The notes beneath the pieces are model-generated. The model saw only the letters and a list, made by a program, of their open reading frames with translations, was not told the DNA's origin and ran no database searches. The translations under genes and the position numbers were made by a program. Of a stretch of 64,000 bases of DNA, positions 7,567 to 16,295 are shown one piece after another. Each line of letters starts with the position of its first letter. Position 1 is the stretch's first letter. The stretch is from Acidimicrobiaceae bacterium (GTDB lineage Bacteria; Actinomycetota; Acidimicrobiia; Acidimicrobiales; RAAP-2), in the NCBI GenBank assembly GCA_027451285.1, contig DAIDJP010000036.1, positions 1 to 64,000 on the forward strand, given 5' to 3'.

Positions 7567-10104
7567 GTGAGACGAAACCCGACCTTCGACAACCCGTACC
7601 GCCTGGCGACCGCCATCGTGCCGACCGCGTACCGCTTGCGCATCGAGCCCGACCTCGACAGCGCCACGTTCGCCGGGCGGGTGGAGATCGACCTCGACGT
7701 GTCCGAGGCGGCGACCTCGGTGTCACTCAACGCCCTCGACCTCGAGGTCGACGCGGGAGTCGTGCGCGTGGGCGACCGCCAGATCTCGACGTCCGAGCCG
7801 CGCTTTGACGCCGAGTTCGAGACCGTGACCTTCGACGTCGCCGAGGAGATACCGACGGGAACGGCGACGCTCGTGATCGCGTTCCGCGGGGTGCTCAACG
7901 ACCAGCTGCAGGGCTTCTACCGCTCGACGTACCAAGACGCCGAGGGCGTCACCCACACCATCGCGACCACCCAGTTCGAGGCCACCGACGCGCGCCGGGC
8001 GTTCCCCTGCTGGGACGACCCGGCCTTCAAGGCGACCTTCGAGGTGACCCTGGTGGTGGGCGAGGGCCTCAACGCCTACTCCAACAGCGCCGAGGTGTCG
8101 AGAGTCGACCTCGACCAGGGGCGCCGCGAGGTGCGCTTCGCGCCGACGATGGTCATGTCGACCTACCTGGTGGCCTTCATCGTCGGCCCCTTCGAGGCGT
8201 CGCCGGTGACGACGGTGGCCGGGGTGCCGGTGCGCGTCATCTATCCCAAGGGCAAGGGCCATCTCACGGGGTACGCCGTGGAGGCCGCGGTGCACGCGCT
8301 CGAGTTCTTCACCGAGTACTTCGACCGGCCCTACCCGGGCGACAAGGTCGACCTGGTCGCCGTGCCCGACTTCGCCGCGGGGGCGATGGAGAACCTCGGG
8401 TGCGTGACGTTTCGCGAGGAGTACCTCCTGATCGACCCGGCCCACGCCTCCCAGCGCGAGCGTGAGAACTTGGTGCTCGTGGTGAACCACGAGCTCGCCC
8501 ACATGTGGTTCGGCGACCTCGTGACCATGGAGTGGTGGGAGGGGATCTGGCTCAACGAGGCCTTCGCCACGTTCATGGAATCGATCTGCACCGATCACTT
8601 CAAGCCCGAGTGGAAGAAGTGGGTCAGCTTCACCGTCGCGCGCGATCGCGCCTTCACGGTCGACTCCCAGCACTCGACGCGACCGATCGAGTACCGCGTG
8701 GTCTCGCCGAACGAGTGCCGGGGCATGTTCGACGTACTGACCTACGAAAAGGGCTGTTCGGTGCTGCGCATGCTCGAGCAGTACCTGGGTGAGGACGTCT
8801 TTCGCGACGGTGTGCGCCTGTACCTCTCGCGCCACGCCTACGACAACGCCGTCACGGCCGACCTGTGGTCGGCGCTCGAGGCCGCCTCGGGTGAGCCGGT
8901 GGGCGAGATCATGGACACCTGGATCCTCCAGGGGGGATTTCCACTCCTCTCCTACGACGGCGTGACGCTCGCCCAGTCGCCCTTCTTCTTCCGAGAGAGC
9001 GACGGCGAGTCGAACATCGGCGCGAGCTGGCGGGTGCCGGCGCTGACGCGCTCACTCGGCGAGAACGATCGTCAGCGTGTCCTGCTCGAGGGCGAGCGAG
9101 TCGCGCTGGCCACCCGCGGGGTGAGCCTGATCAACGCCGGGGGTGCGGGCTTCTATCGCACCGCGTACGCCTCGGCGCACCTCGCCCAGATCGCGGCGCG
9201 CCTCGGCGACCTCGACGAGGCCGAGCGCGCGGTCCTCTTCTCGGACACCTGGGCTGCCAACCTGCTCGGGCGCTCCAGCCTGGCCGACCTGCTCGCGCTG
9301 GCGCGTGGTCTGACGCACCTCGACGAGCCGACCCCGTGGGGGATCGTGGCGCGCGCTCTCGGACTGGTCGATCGCATCGCCGACGATGCCGCGCGCGACC
9401 TGCTCGCTCGCGTGGTCGAGGCGCTGTTCTCGCCGGTCTACGTGCGTCTGGGCTGGGACCCGGTTCCCGGTGAGAGCACCCAGGCCGGGGAGCTGCGCGC
9501 CCTGACCTTGCGAGCCCTGGGCACGATCGGCCGCGACGCCTCGATCGTCGAGGAGGCCACGGCGCGCTTCGACGCGGGCCAGGTGAGCGGCGACCTGGCC
9601 GACGCCATCGTGGCGATCACTCTGCACCAGAACCGCGCCGGCGACGCCGCCACCTGCGAGGAGCGCCGCACGTCGGCGGCGACACCCCAGGAGGAGCAGC
9701 GCTACCTCTTCGCACCGGTCAGTTCGCGTGACCCCGATGTTGTGCTGAAGGCCTTCGAGGGTGCCTTCGGCGACGTGCGCACCCAAGACGCCCCCTATCT
9801 GATCGGCGGCCTGCTCACCAACCTGGTGGCCGGACGCGACGTCTGGTCGCGGCTCGTCGCGCGATGGGACGAGGCCCTCGAACGCTTCCCCGAGTCCTCG
9901 CACGCGCGGATGGTCGCTGGCGTCGAGTCCTTCGTCGGCGACCCGGCACTCGTCTCATCGGTGCGCGCGTTCCTCGAATTGCACCCCGTGCCCACGGGCC
10001 AGCGTCAGGTCGCCCAGATCCTCGACGTGACGGACGTGAACGTGGCCTGGGCCGAGCGCACGCGCCCAGACCTCGCCGGCACCCTGAGCGCCTTCCTCGC
10101 ATGA
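7567..10104 (+). CDS. pepN: Aminopeptidase N (M1 family zinc metallopeptidase)
   Basis: The 845-residue protein is a full-length M1 aminopeptidase that removes N-terminal residues from peptides in the cytoplasm. It shows the substrate-anchoring GAMEN motif (residues 272-276), the zinc site H308-E309-L-A-H312, the third ligand E331 in WLNEAFATF, and the C-terminal ERAP1-like helical region (for example SDTWAANLLGRSSL). The N-terminal beta-domain includes F-E-A-T-D-A-R-R-A-F-P-C-W-D-D, typical of the family. The GTG start sits just after a leaderless -10. Its stop overlaps the next gene as ATGA, so it heads a short operon with the deacylase. Confidence 0.93.
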   Translation: MRRNPTFDNPYRLATAIVPTAYRLRIEPDLDSATFAGRVEIDLDVSEAATSVSLNALDLEVDAGVVRVGDRQISTSEPRFDAEFETVTFDVAEEIPTGTATLVIAFRGVLNDQLQGFYRSTYQDAEGVTHTIATTQFEATDARRAFPCWDDPAFKATFEVTLVVGEGLNAYSNSAEVSRVDLDQGRREVRFAPTMVMSTYLVAFIVGPFEASPVTTVAGVPVRVIYPKGKGHLTGYAVEAAVHALEFFTEYFDRPYPGDKVDLVAVPDFAAGAMENLGCVTFREEYLLIDPAHASQRERENLVLVVNHELAHMWFGDLVTMEWWEGIWLNEAFATFMESICTDHFKPEWKKWVSFTVARDRAFTVDSQHSTRPIEYRVVSPNECRGMFDVLTYEKGCSVLRMLEQYLGEDVFRDGVRLYLSRHAYDNAVTADLWSALEAASGEPVGEIMDTWILQGGFPLLSYDGVTLAQSPFFFRESDGESNIGASWRVPALTRSLGENDRQRVLLEGERVALATRGVSLINAGGAGFYRTAYASAHLAQIAARLGDLDEAERAVLFSDTWAANLLGRSSLADLLALARGLTHLDEPTPWGIVARALGLVDRIADDAARDLLARVVEALFSPVYVRLGWDPVPGESTQAGELRALTLRALGTIGRDASIVEEATARFDAGQVSGDLADAIVAITLHQNRAGDAATCEERRTSAATPQEEQRYLFAPVSSRDPDVVLKAFEGAFGDVRTQDAPYLIGGLLTNLVAGRDVWSRLVARWDEALERFPESSHARMVAGVESFVGDPALVSSVRAFLELHPVPTGQRQVAQILDVTDVNVAWAERTRPDLAGTLSAFLA

Positions 10105-10604
10105 GCGATGCGGTGCTCTCGCGCCCGGCGGTCGCGCGGGTGCGCGCCGCTCTCGACGCGGCGGGCCTCGCGGGCGAGATCCGGGTGCTCTCCGACAGCA
10201 CCCGCACCGCGCTCGACGCGGCGGCCGCCCTCGGGGTGGCGGTGGGTCAGATCGCGTCGTCGATCGTCTTTCGCACCATCGCGGGCGCGCCCGTGCTCGT
10301 GATCACCAGTGGCGCGCACCGGGTCGACGCCGACCTCGTCGCGGCGACCCTGGGCCAGGCGGCCCTCGAGCGCGTCGACGCCGACTACGTCAAGGCCGTC
10401 TCGGGATTCTCGATCGGCGGGGTGAGCCCCCTCGGCTGGGCCGACGGCGCCGAGCGGATCGTGCTGATCGACGAGGACCTCGCCGACTATGACGTGATCT
10501 GGGCCGCGGCGGGTCACCCGCACGCGGTCTTTCCCACGACCTTCGCCGAGCTGCGCGAGGCGGCCGGCGCGCGCGTCGCGACCGTCGCGCGCGCGGGTAG
10601 GTGA
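10101..10604 (+). CDS. YbaK/EbsC-type aminoacyl-tRNA editing domain protein
   Basis: The 167-residue protein matches YbaK/ProX-type deacylases that hydrolyse mischarged tRNA such as Cys-tRNA(Pro) in trans. Features: AAALGVAVGQIASSIVF, the substrate-site strand VLVITSGAHRVD, A-D-Y-V-K-A-V-S-G-F-S-I-G-G-V-S-P-L-G-W, and a final AAGHPHAVFPTTFAEL. The ATG overlaps the pepN stop by 4 nt, so the two are probably translationally coupled. Substrate specificity is not determined from sequence. Confidence 0.8.
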   Translation: MSDAVLSRPAVARVRAALDAAGLAGEIRVLSDSTRTALDAAAALGVAVGQIASSIVFRTIAGAPVLVITSGAHRVDADLVAATLGQAALERVDADYVKAVSGFSIGGVSPLGWADGAERIVLIDEDLADYDVIWAAAGHPHAVFPTTFAELREAAGARVATVARAGR

Positions 10605-10606
10605 CG

Positions 10607-10612
10607 TACGCT
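10607..10612 (+). promoter_or_regulatory. -10 hexamer TACGCT that decides the methyltransferase start
   Basis: TACGCT is followed after six nucleotides by GTG 10619. This favours GTG 10619 over the earlier in-frame GTG at 10601, which would lie upstream of the hexamer. Confidence 0.5.
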
Positions 10613-10618
10613 CACGTC

Positions 10619-11275
10619 GTGAGACCTTCGCGTTGGCAGCAGTGGCACGAGCCGTATGAGGACCCGACGTCGTACCTGTCCCAGCGGCTCCTCGAGGTCC
10701 AGCGCCAGACGGCGCTGGTCTTCGACACGTGCCCCGCGGGGCCGATCCAGGCGCTGTCGATCTGCGCGGGCCAGGGCCGCGACTTGATCGGCGTGCTGGC
10801 GACGCACCCGCGCGCGCGTGACGTTTCCGCTCGCCTGATCGAGCTCGACGAGGTCAACGCCGCCTACGCGCGCGAGTCGGCGCGGAACCTCGACCTCGAC
10901 AACGTCGAAGTCGTGGTGGGCGACGCGTCCGTCACCGACCACTACGCCGGCGCGGTGCCCGCGGACCTCGTGATGGTCTGCGGGGTCTTTGGCAACATCT
11001 CCGATCGCGACATCGCTCGCACCATCTCCTACCTTCCGTCGCTGTGTCGACCGGGGGCTCGCGTCGTGTGGACGCGCCACCGCCGGGCGCCCGACGTGAC
11101 GCCGTCGCTGCGCGCCTCCTTCGAGCGCGTGGGATTCGTCGAGGAGCAGTTCGCCGCCCCTGAGGAGTTCGAGTACACCGTCGGCACGCACCGCCTCGAG
11201 GTCGCGCCAGGGCGGTACTCGCCGGGGCGGCGTCTCTTCACGTTCCTCGATTCCGAGCGGACGGACGACGCGTGA
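10619..11275 (+). CDS. Class I SAM-dependent methyltransferase-like protein
   Basis: About 218 residues with a Rossmann methyltransferase core: IQALSICAGQGRDLIGVLA (motif I, with Cys in place of the usual first Gly), RLIELDEVNAAYARE (acidic motif II), VVVGDAS, and LVMVCGVFGNISDRD. The last part, VVWTRHRRAPDVTPSL followed by FVEEQF, continues the fold. The acceptor is unknown. The start is taken as GTG 10619 on the leaderless-promoter argument; GTG 10601, overlapping the previous stop, adds six residues. The stop overlaps the next start, so it forms an operon with the monooxygenase-like gene. Confidence 0.7.
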   Translation: MRPSRWQQWHEPYEDPTSYLSQRLLEVQRQTALVFDTCPAGPIQALSICAGQGRDLIGVLATHPRARDVSARLIELDEVNAAYARESARNLDLDNVEVVVGDASVTDHYAGAVPADLVMVCGVFGNISDRDIARTISYLPSLCRPGARVVWTRHRRAPDVTPSLRASFERVGFVEEQFAAPEEFEYTVGTHRLEVAPGRYSPGRRLFTFLDSERTDDA

Positions 11276-11586
11276 TCCTCACGGTGTTTCGCAGTCGGCT
11301 CCGTCCGGGCGTTGAGGCCGAGTACCGGCCGCTCGCCGTGGCGATGAGTGAGCTCGCCCACACGATGGAGGGCTTCGTCGACGAGGCGTTCTTCGCCGCA
11401 CCCAACGGGGACCGCGTGACGATCGTGCGCTTCGCCGACCGGGCGAGCCACGACGCCTGGGCCCGTCACCCGGCGCACCGAGAAGCGCAGCGTCGCGGGC
11501 GTGACGAGTTCTACGAGTCCTACGAGATCTCGATCGCCGAGGTGCTCGACGAGCGGCACTTCAGCGCGGATCAGCCCCCGCGCTGA
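11272..11586 (+). CDS. ABM-domain (antibiotic biosynthesis monooxygenase-like) protein
   Basis: A 104-residue dimeric alpha/beta-barrel type protein: ILTVFRSRLRPGVEAEYRPLA, a central G-F-V-D-E-A-F-F-A-A-P-N-G-D-R-V-T-I-V-R-F, W-A-R-H-P-A-H-R-E-A-Q-R-R-G, and a C-terminal F-Y-E-S-Y-E-I-S-I-A-E-V. This pattern fits ABM domains, which act without cofactors in quinone or heme chemistry in known cases but are often uncharacterised. GTG 11272 overlaps the methyltransferase stop. The 3' end overlaps the convergent HEAT-like gene by 26 nt. Confidence 0.65.
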   Translation: MILTVFRSRLRPGVEAEYRPLAVAMSELAHTMEGFVDEAFFAAPNGDRVTIVRFADRASHDAWARHPAHREAQRRGRDEFYESYEISIAEVLDERHFSADQPPR

Positions 11587-12007
11587 CCAGTCGCACGAGG
11601 GCACGCGCGGCCGCCGCGCGCACGCGCGCCACGTCGTCGCCCTGGCAGCGGGCCGCGGCCTCGAGCCCCTCGTCGAGGCGATGGCGGGCGATGACCTTGA
11701 GGGCCATCTCGCGCACCCGCCACGCCGGATCGGCGGTCGCCGCGACGACACTCGGGGTCGCACGATCGTCGAAGGCGTAGAGCAGGCCGCGCAGCGCCCA
11801 GACGCGCGGCCAGTAGCCCGACGGCCCGCCCGCCCCGCCGGCGAGCACGGGACGCGAGGCCGGGCCGGCCAGCACCTCGCCCAGCTCGGTGGAGAGTTCG
11901 TCGCCCTCGAGCAGTCCGATCAGGGACGTGACCAGTGCGTGCTCGCCCACGCGGTCGCAGTGGCGCGCGACGCTCGTGCGCGGCGAGTCGGCCCAGCGGC
12001 TGGTCAC
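11561..12007 (-). CDS. HEAT-repeat-like protein of unknown function
   Basis: About 148 residues of helical repeats. The clearest repeat is TPSVVAATADPAWRVREMALKVIARHRL, followed by a second unit with V-A-R-V-R-A-A-A-A-R-A-L-V-R-L-V. Such repeats mediate protein contacts; no partner is evident. Two starts are possible: GTG 12007 (used here) or ATG 12043, which adds 12 basic residues. No Shine-Dalgarno or clean -10 decides between them. Confidence 0.55.
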   Translation of the reverse strand: MTSRWADSPRTSVARHCDRVGEHALVTSLIGLLEGDELSTELGEVLAGPASRPVLAGGAGGPSGYWPRVWALRGLLYAFDDRATPSVVAATADPAWRVREMALKVIARHRLDEGLEAAARCQGDDVARVRAAAARALVRLVSAGADPR

Positions 12008-12050
12008 GGGCCGAGTCTGGCACCGCGGCCCTGCGCGCGCCATCTCCCGC

Positions 12051-12056
12051 TAGCGT
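12051..12056 (+). promoter_or_regulatory. -10 hexamer TAGCGT of the small Cys/His-rich gene
   Basis: Lies 5 nt before an in-frame GTG (12062) and 8 nt before ATG 12065, with no Shine-Dalgarno; leaderless type. Confidence 0.45.
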
Positions 12057-12064
12057 TCGTCGTG

Positions 12065-12229
12065 ATGGGCGACACATCGCGTGACGAGACCGCACTCGAG
12101 TCCCTCGGCGAGGCCGGAGGCGACGAGGTCTGTTGGGCGCACCTGCTCTGCGAGGAGTGCGGCATGATCCTCAACGAGCGCAACGAGCACCGCCCGGGTT
12201 GCTCGATGGCCCCCCAGGAACGCGACTGA
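12065..12229 (+). CDS. Small Cys/His-rich protein, possible zinc ribbon
   Basis: A 54-residue acidic protein with a compact set of potential metal ligands: C-W-A-H-L-L-C-E-E-C-G, then H-R-P-G-C. The spacing suggests a single zinc-binding knuckle pair, although no named family was recognised. The coding call rests on GC-rich third positions, the Cys pattern and the leaderless -10 upstream. An in-frame GTG at 12062 is an equally good start. Confidence 0.6.
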   Translation: MGDTSRDETALESLGEAGGDEVCWAHLLCEECGMILNERNEHRPGCSMAPQERD

Positions 12230-12298
12230 TCGCCTCTACACTGGCTCTCGACAGAGGGCTCGTGGCATCGGGCGCGGCCCGCGGGGCGAGGACGACAC

Positions 12299-13702
12299 GT
12301 GACACAGCGCGAGGGTAGCGAGCGTCAGCGGGTCCCCCAGCCGCTGATCAAGCGGCGCATCGCCTCGGGTCGCGGCGCCATGGAGCAGCCCAACGTCACC
12401 CACGACGGCGCGACGGCGCTGACCGGACCCTTCTGGGTGGCGCTGGTTCTCACCGCCGTGGCGACCGGACTCTTGGGGGACCTCTTGATGTGGGTCCTCG
12501 CGCTCGCCGAGAACGCCGCCTTCCACTACCGCAGCGGCAGCTACCAGGACGCGGTGGCCGCGGTCTCGGGCGCGCGACGGGTGACCTCGCTGTTGGTGGC
12601 GAGCGTCATCGGCGCTACGGGCTGGTACCTGATCCGTCGCCTGCTGCGCAACGAGCGCGCCGAGATCGACGACGCGCTCTGGCGCGGCGACGGCAAGCTC
12701 TCGTGGCGGCGCAGCATCCTGACCTCACTGGTCTCAGAGGTTGTGATCGGTCTCGGCGCCTCGATCGGGCGCGAGGCCGCGCCCAAGCTGATGGGTGGGG
12801 CGTCGGCCAGCGTGCTCGGCGGGTGGTTCCACCTCTCCAACGCCCAGAAGCGCCTACTGGTCGCCTGCGGCGGGGGCGCGGGTCTGGCCGCGGTCTACAA
12901 CGTGCCCCTGGGGGGCGCGCTCTTCACCGCGGAGGTCCTCTACGGCAGCCTGACCCTGCCGGTCGTCGCACCGGCGCTCGTCTGCTCGGGACTCGCGACC
13001 TTCGTGGGGTGGCTCTACCTGCCCAACGGCGCGACCTACGCTGACGTGGCGCTCTATCGATTCAGCGGGGCGATCATGACCTGGTCGGTGCTCGCCGGGA
13101 TCGTCACCGGACTGGTCGCCGTCGTCTACGTGCGCGCGATCGGGTGGGTCTCGTACCATCGCGCCCGCGGCGTGCACCTCTTCTGGGCCATGCCCGTGGT
13201 GTTCGCCCTGGTCGGGGTGCTCGGCATCTGGTACCCGCAGCTCTTCGGCAACGGCAAGGACATGGCCCACATGGCCTTCCTCGGCGTGGGCGGCTTCGGC
13301 CTGCTCTTCGCCCTCTTCGCGCTGAAGCCCTTCGTCACCGCGCTCACTCTGGGCAGCGGGGCGGCGGGCGGCGTCTTCACGCCGTTCCTCTCCACCGGTG
13401 CGGTGCTCGGGGGCGCGCTCGGCGTCGCCTGGAGCCATCTCTGGCCGGGCACGCCGGTGGGCGCCTACGCGCTGGTCGGCGCGGCCGCGATGATCGGCGC
13501 CTCGATGCAGGCTCCGCTGGTGGGCCTCGTCCTGGTGCTCGAGATGACCCACACCGGTTTCGAGCTGATGGCCCCGATGATCGTGGCGACCGCCATCGCG
13601 ACGATGATCGTTCGCTACATCGACGGCTACTCGATGTACTCGGCGAGGCTGCCGCGCCACGAGCCCGTCGAGGCCGCGGGCGGTGACGCCACGCGCGCGT
13701 GA
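12299..13702 (+). CDS. ClC-type chloride channel / H+-Cl- antiporter family protein
   Basis: The 467-residue polytopic membrane protein has the ClC selectivity motifs: GASIGREAAPKLMGG (the family GREGP-like motif with its gating Glu), GGGAGLAAVYNVPLGGALFTAEVL, and GSGAAGGVFTPFLSTGAVLGG. It ends after the membrane part and lacks CBS domains. ClC antiporters exchange chloride for protons and help in acid resistance in some bacteria, which would fit an acidophile (inference). GTG 12299 is preceded by GGGGCGAGG; a TACACT at 12237-12242 could be the promoter with a ~50-nt leader. Confidence 0.85.
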   Translation: MTQREGSERQRVPQPLIKRRIASGRGAMEQPNVTHDGATALTGPFWVALVLTAVATGLLGDLLMWVLALAENAAFHYRSGSYQDAVAAVSGARRVTSLLVASVIGATGWYLIRRLLRNERAEIDDALWRGDGKLSWRRSILTSLVSEVVIGLGASIGREAAPKLMGGASASVLGGWFHLSNAQKRLLVACGGGAGLAAVYNVPLGGALFTAEVLYGSLTLPVVAPALVCSGLATFVGWLYLPNGATYADVALYRFSGAIMTWSVLAGIVTGLVAVVYVRAIGWVSYHRARGVHLFWAMPVVFALVGVLGIWYPQLFGNGKDMAHMAFLGVGGFGLLFALFALKPFVTALTLGSGAAGGVFTPFLSTGAVLGGALGVAWSHLWPGTPVGAYALVGAAAMIGASMQAPLVGLVLVLEMTHTGFELMAPMIVATAIATMIVRYIDGYSMYSARLPRHEPVEAAGGDATRA

Positions 13703-13714
13703 GACAATTGGATC

Positions 13715-14320
13715 ATGTACAACCCACCCGCCTTCGCCCAGGACGCTGACACCAGCTGGGGAATCGTCGAGCGCGCCGGCGCCGGCCTGCTCGTGGCGCC
13801 CACGGCGTCGGGGCTCGCCAGCGTGATGGTGCCCGTCGTCGTCGAGGATCGCCGACGGCTGCTCGCCCACGTGGCGCGCGCCAACCCGTGGTGGCGCGAG
13901 GTGCCAGAGGGTAGCGAGGTGCTCGCGCTCTTCCTCGTCGCCGACGCCTACGTCTCGCCGCGCTACTACCCGTCCCTCGACGAGCAGCCCGGCGCGGTGC
14001 CGACGTGGAACTACGTGATCGCCGAGGTGCGCGGCACGCTGCACGTCCACGACGAGCGCGCCTGGGTCGAGTCCCAGGCGCGCGCCCTCGTCGAGCGCCA
14101 CGAGGCCGATCGGGACCCGCGCTGGTGGGTCGACGATGCGCCCGCGGACTACATCGACAAGATGGCGCGCGCGATCGTGGGCATCGAGATCGAGGTCACC
14201 TCCATCGAGGGCAAGGCGAAGCTCTCCCAGAACCGCGAGGCGCGCGACGCCGCCGGCGTGCGCGCCGCCCTCGCGGAGGGAACCCTGGTAGAGCGCCTCG
14301 TCGCCCAGGAGATGGAGTGA
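13715..14320 (+). CDS. PaiB-family FMN-binding protein
   Basis: The 201-residue protein matches the PaiB family: MYNPPAFAQDADT at the start, ANPWWREVPEGSEVLALFLVADAYVSPRYYPS, the highly conserved VPTWNYVIAEVRGTLHVHD, and G-I-E-I-E-V-T-S-I-E-G-K-A-K-L-S-Q-N near the end. Bacillus PaiB is described as a regulator of sporulation and protease genes, yet the fold is an FMN-binding split barrel, so an enzyme role is also possible. A GACAAT hexamer lies six nucleotides before ATG 13715. The stop overlaps the downstream GNAT start. Confidence 0.85.
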   Translation: MYNPPAFAQDADTSWGIVERAGAGLLVAPTASGLASVMVPVVVEDRRRLLAHVARANPWWREVPEGSEVLALFLVADAYVSPRYYPSLDEQPGAVPTWNYVIAEVRGTLHVHDERAWVESQARALVERHEADRDPRWWVDDAPADYIDKMARAIVGIEIEVTSIEGKAKLSQNREARDAAGVRAALAEGTLVERLVAQEME

Positions 14321-14802
14321 GCCTGCGAGTGCGCCGCGCCGGCGTCGCTGACGCCGCGGCGTTGCGCGCGATCCGCCTGGAGGCCCTGGCCGACTCGCCG
14401 GGCGCCTACGGCACGACCTACCAGGACGTCCTCGACTGGGACCTTGATCGCTGGGCCGATCTGCTGACGGCCAACGCCTACTTCCTGGGCGAGGTCGACG
14501 GCGTGGTGCGCGGCATGGCCCAGGGGGGATACCACGATGACTTCCCCGGCCAGACGTGGCTCTTCGGGATGTTCGTCGGACCCGACGCGCGCGCGAGCGG
14601 ACTCGCCGACGCGCTCGTGGACGAGGTGTCGCGCTGGGCGCGCGAGGGCGGCGCCGACGAGTTGTACCTCGCGGTGGCCCTGGAGATGAGTCGGGCGATC
14701 TCCTTCTACCGGCGCCGCGGCTTCGTCGAGGTGGGCGAGGTGCGCTACATGAGACGCGACCCGTCGCGCCAGATCCAGACGATGGTGTGCCAACTTGACT
14801 AG
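14317..14802 (+). CDS. GNAT family N-acetyltransferase
   Basis: About 161 residues with the GNAT core: LRVRRAGVADAAALRAIRLEAL, LFGMFVGPDARASGLADALVDEV (motif A, acetyl-CoA pyrophosphate loop, here with A-S-G-L-A in place of the usual G-x-G-x-A), and ALEMSRAISFYRRRGFVEVGEV (motif B). GTG 14317 overlaps the paiB stop by 4 nt. It is immediately followed by a second GNAT gene that overlaps it by 8 nt. The substrate is unknown. Confidence 0.8.
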   Translation: MSLRVRRAGVADAAALRAIRLEALADSPGAYGTTYQDVLDWDLDRWADLLTANAYFLGEVDGVVRGMAQGGYHDDFPGQTWLFGMFVGPDARASGLADALVDEVSRWAREGGADELYLAVALEMSRAISFYRRRGFVEVGEVRYMRRDPSRQIQTMVCQLD

Positions 14803-15241
14803 CGAGCACCTGCGCGTGGAACTGGTGGCGGCGCGTGAACTCTACGACCTGCGCCGGCGGGTGCTACGCAACAACGATCCCGCGGTGAACGTCGCGAACG
14901 CGGCCGACGAGGATCCCGCGGCGCGCCACTTCGCCGGCTACGTCGACGGTGAGCTGGTGGTGAGCGCCTCCTTCTTCGCCGGCGAGGTGCCCGGCGTCAT
15001 GCAGCTGCGCTACATGGCGACCGACCCCACCGTCCAGGGGCGCGGATACGGCGCCGCGGTCCTCGCCTCGGCCGAGCGCCACCTGGACCGCGAGGGCGTG
15101 ACACGCCTGTGGGCCAACGCGCGCGACAGCGCGCTGGGCTTCTACCGGCGCCTGGGCTGGCGAGTGATCGAGGGCAGCGAGCACATCAGCGCCGAGACGC
15201 AGATCCCCCATACCGTGATCGAGAAGGACCTCGACCGCTGA
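14795..15241 (+). CDS. GNAT family N-acetyltransferase (PA4866/ElaA-like)
   Basis: A 148-residue GNAT with VELVAARELYDLRRRVLR at the start, ARHFAGYVDGELVVSASFF, the acetyl-CoA loop VQGRGYGAAVLASAERHL, and a C-terminal ARDSALGFYRRLGWRVIEG. It is a clean single-domain enzyme with an unknown acceptor. The start is a TTG at 14795 inside the previous gene, or possibly GTG 14816. It completes a paiB-GNAT-GNAT run. Confidence 0.8.
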   Translation: MTSEHLRVELVAARELYDLRRRVLRNNDPAVNVANAADEDPAARHFAGYVDGELVVSASFFAGEVPGVMQLRYMATDPTVQGRGYGAAVLASAERHLDREGVTRLWANARDSALGFYRRLGWRVIEGSEHISAETQIPHTVIEKDLDR

Positions 15242-15258
15242 CGCCGCGAGGCGTTTAC

Positions 15259-15264
15259 TACATT
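15259..15264 (+). promoter_or_regulatory. -10 hexamer TACATT of the DUF3048 gene
   Basis: Six nucleotides (GGTAAA) before ATG 15271; leaderless type. It lies directly after the GNAT stop, so the DUF3048 gene has its own promoter. Confidence 0.5.
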
Positions 15265-15270
15265 GGTAAA

Positions 15271-16290
15271 ATGCGCAAAGTCCTCGTGACCGTCGTCGTC
15301 CTCGTCCTCGCCGTGGGAGTCGCCCTCGTGGCGAAGAACCTGCACTCGAGTCCCTCGACCGGGGCCCCGCCGACCTCGAACCCGACGACCAGCGCGCCGA
15401 GCTATCCGATCGCCCCGCTGACCGGGCTGCCCGATCCGACGCACCTGGCCGCGACGCGCCCGGCTCTCACGATCAAGGTCGAGAACACGCCCGAGGCGCT
15501 GCCCCAATGGGGCATCGACCAGGCTGACGTCGTCTACGAGGAGATCGTCAATGGGGGCATCACTCGCCTGGCCGCGATCTTCAACTCCCACGCGCCGGCC
15601 AAGGTCGGACCGGTGCGCTCGGTGCGCCCGACCGACCAGCAGATCGTCTTTCCGATCGGGGGCATCTTCGCTTACTCCGGCGGCGCCCCCTACGCGATCG
15701 CCTCGATCTCCCAGGCGCCGGTGAAGCTGATCGACGAGTCCAGCGCGGGCGGGGCGATGTTCCGCGACCCCAGCCGCCAGGCCCCCCACAACCTCTACGC
15801 CAACGCCGCACGGCTCTTCGCCTTCAAGGGCACGCCGACGCCGCCGCCGGCGCTCTTCCAGTACCGTTCCGCCAACCAGGCGCCCCTGGGCCCGAGCATC
15901 GCGCACTTCACCGTGGGCTTTCCGAGCATCTACCCGGTGACCTGGACCTGGAACAGCGCCACCGCGTCGTGGGACCGCACCCTCTTCGGCCAGAAGATCA
16001 TCACCGGCAACGGCGTGCAGGTCTCGCCCAAGAACGTGCTGGTGATGTTCGTCAACTACGTCAACGGCGTGGGCACGTTCACCTCGTACGCGAATCTGCA
16101 GGGCTCGGGCCCGGTGTGGGCCTTCATCGGCGGCCACGAGGTACGTGGCACCTGGTCGCGCGCGGCCAAGACCGACGTCATCTCCTACACCCTCGCCAAC
16201 GGCAAGCCGCTGCTCGTCACCCCGGGCCAGACCTGGGTGGAGCTGCAATACACGGGCGGACCCATGTCGGTCACCCCCGCCGTAGGGTGA
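15271..16290 (+). CDS. DUF3048 domain secreted protein (YerB-like)
   Basis: The 339-residue product starts with a short basic and then hydrophobic segment (MRKVLVTVVVLVLAVGVALVA) that serves as a signal peptide or anchor, followed by a Ser/Thr/Pro-rich linker. The rest matches DUF3048: LTGLP near the N-terminus, ALTIKVENTPEALPQWGIDQADVVYEE, R-L-A-A-I-F-N-S-H-A-P-A-K-V-G-P-V-R-S-V-R-P, and a C-terminal W-S-R-A-A-K-T-D motif with a final W-V-E-L. The role is unknown; the Bacillus relative YerB is a lipoprotein, but no lipobox Cys is seen here. Confidence 0.8.
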   Translation: MRKVLVTVVVLVLAVGVALVAKNLHSSPSTGAPPTSNPTTSAPSYPIAPLTGLPDPTHLAATRPALTIKVENTPEALPQWGIDQADVVYEEIVNGGITRLAAIFNSHAPAKVGPVRSVRPTDQQIVFPIGGIFAYSGGAPYAIASISQAPVKLIDESSAGGAMFRDPSRQAPHNLYANAARLFAFKGTPTPPPALFQYRSANQAPLGPSIAHFTVGFPSIYPVTWTWNSATASWDRTLFGQKIITGNGVQVSPKNVLVMFVNYVNGVGTFTSYANLQGSGPVWAFIGGHEVRGTWSRAAKTDVISYTLANGKPLLVTPGQTWVELQYTGGPMSVTPAVG

Positions 16291-16295
16291 GCGAG

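Noticed and set aside
12854..14809. A 651-codon open frame on the minus strand across the ClC, paiB and GNAT genes
   Set aside because: Antisense shadow caused by high GC; its product is Arg/His/Gly-rich without domains, and the plus strand holds recognised genes.
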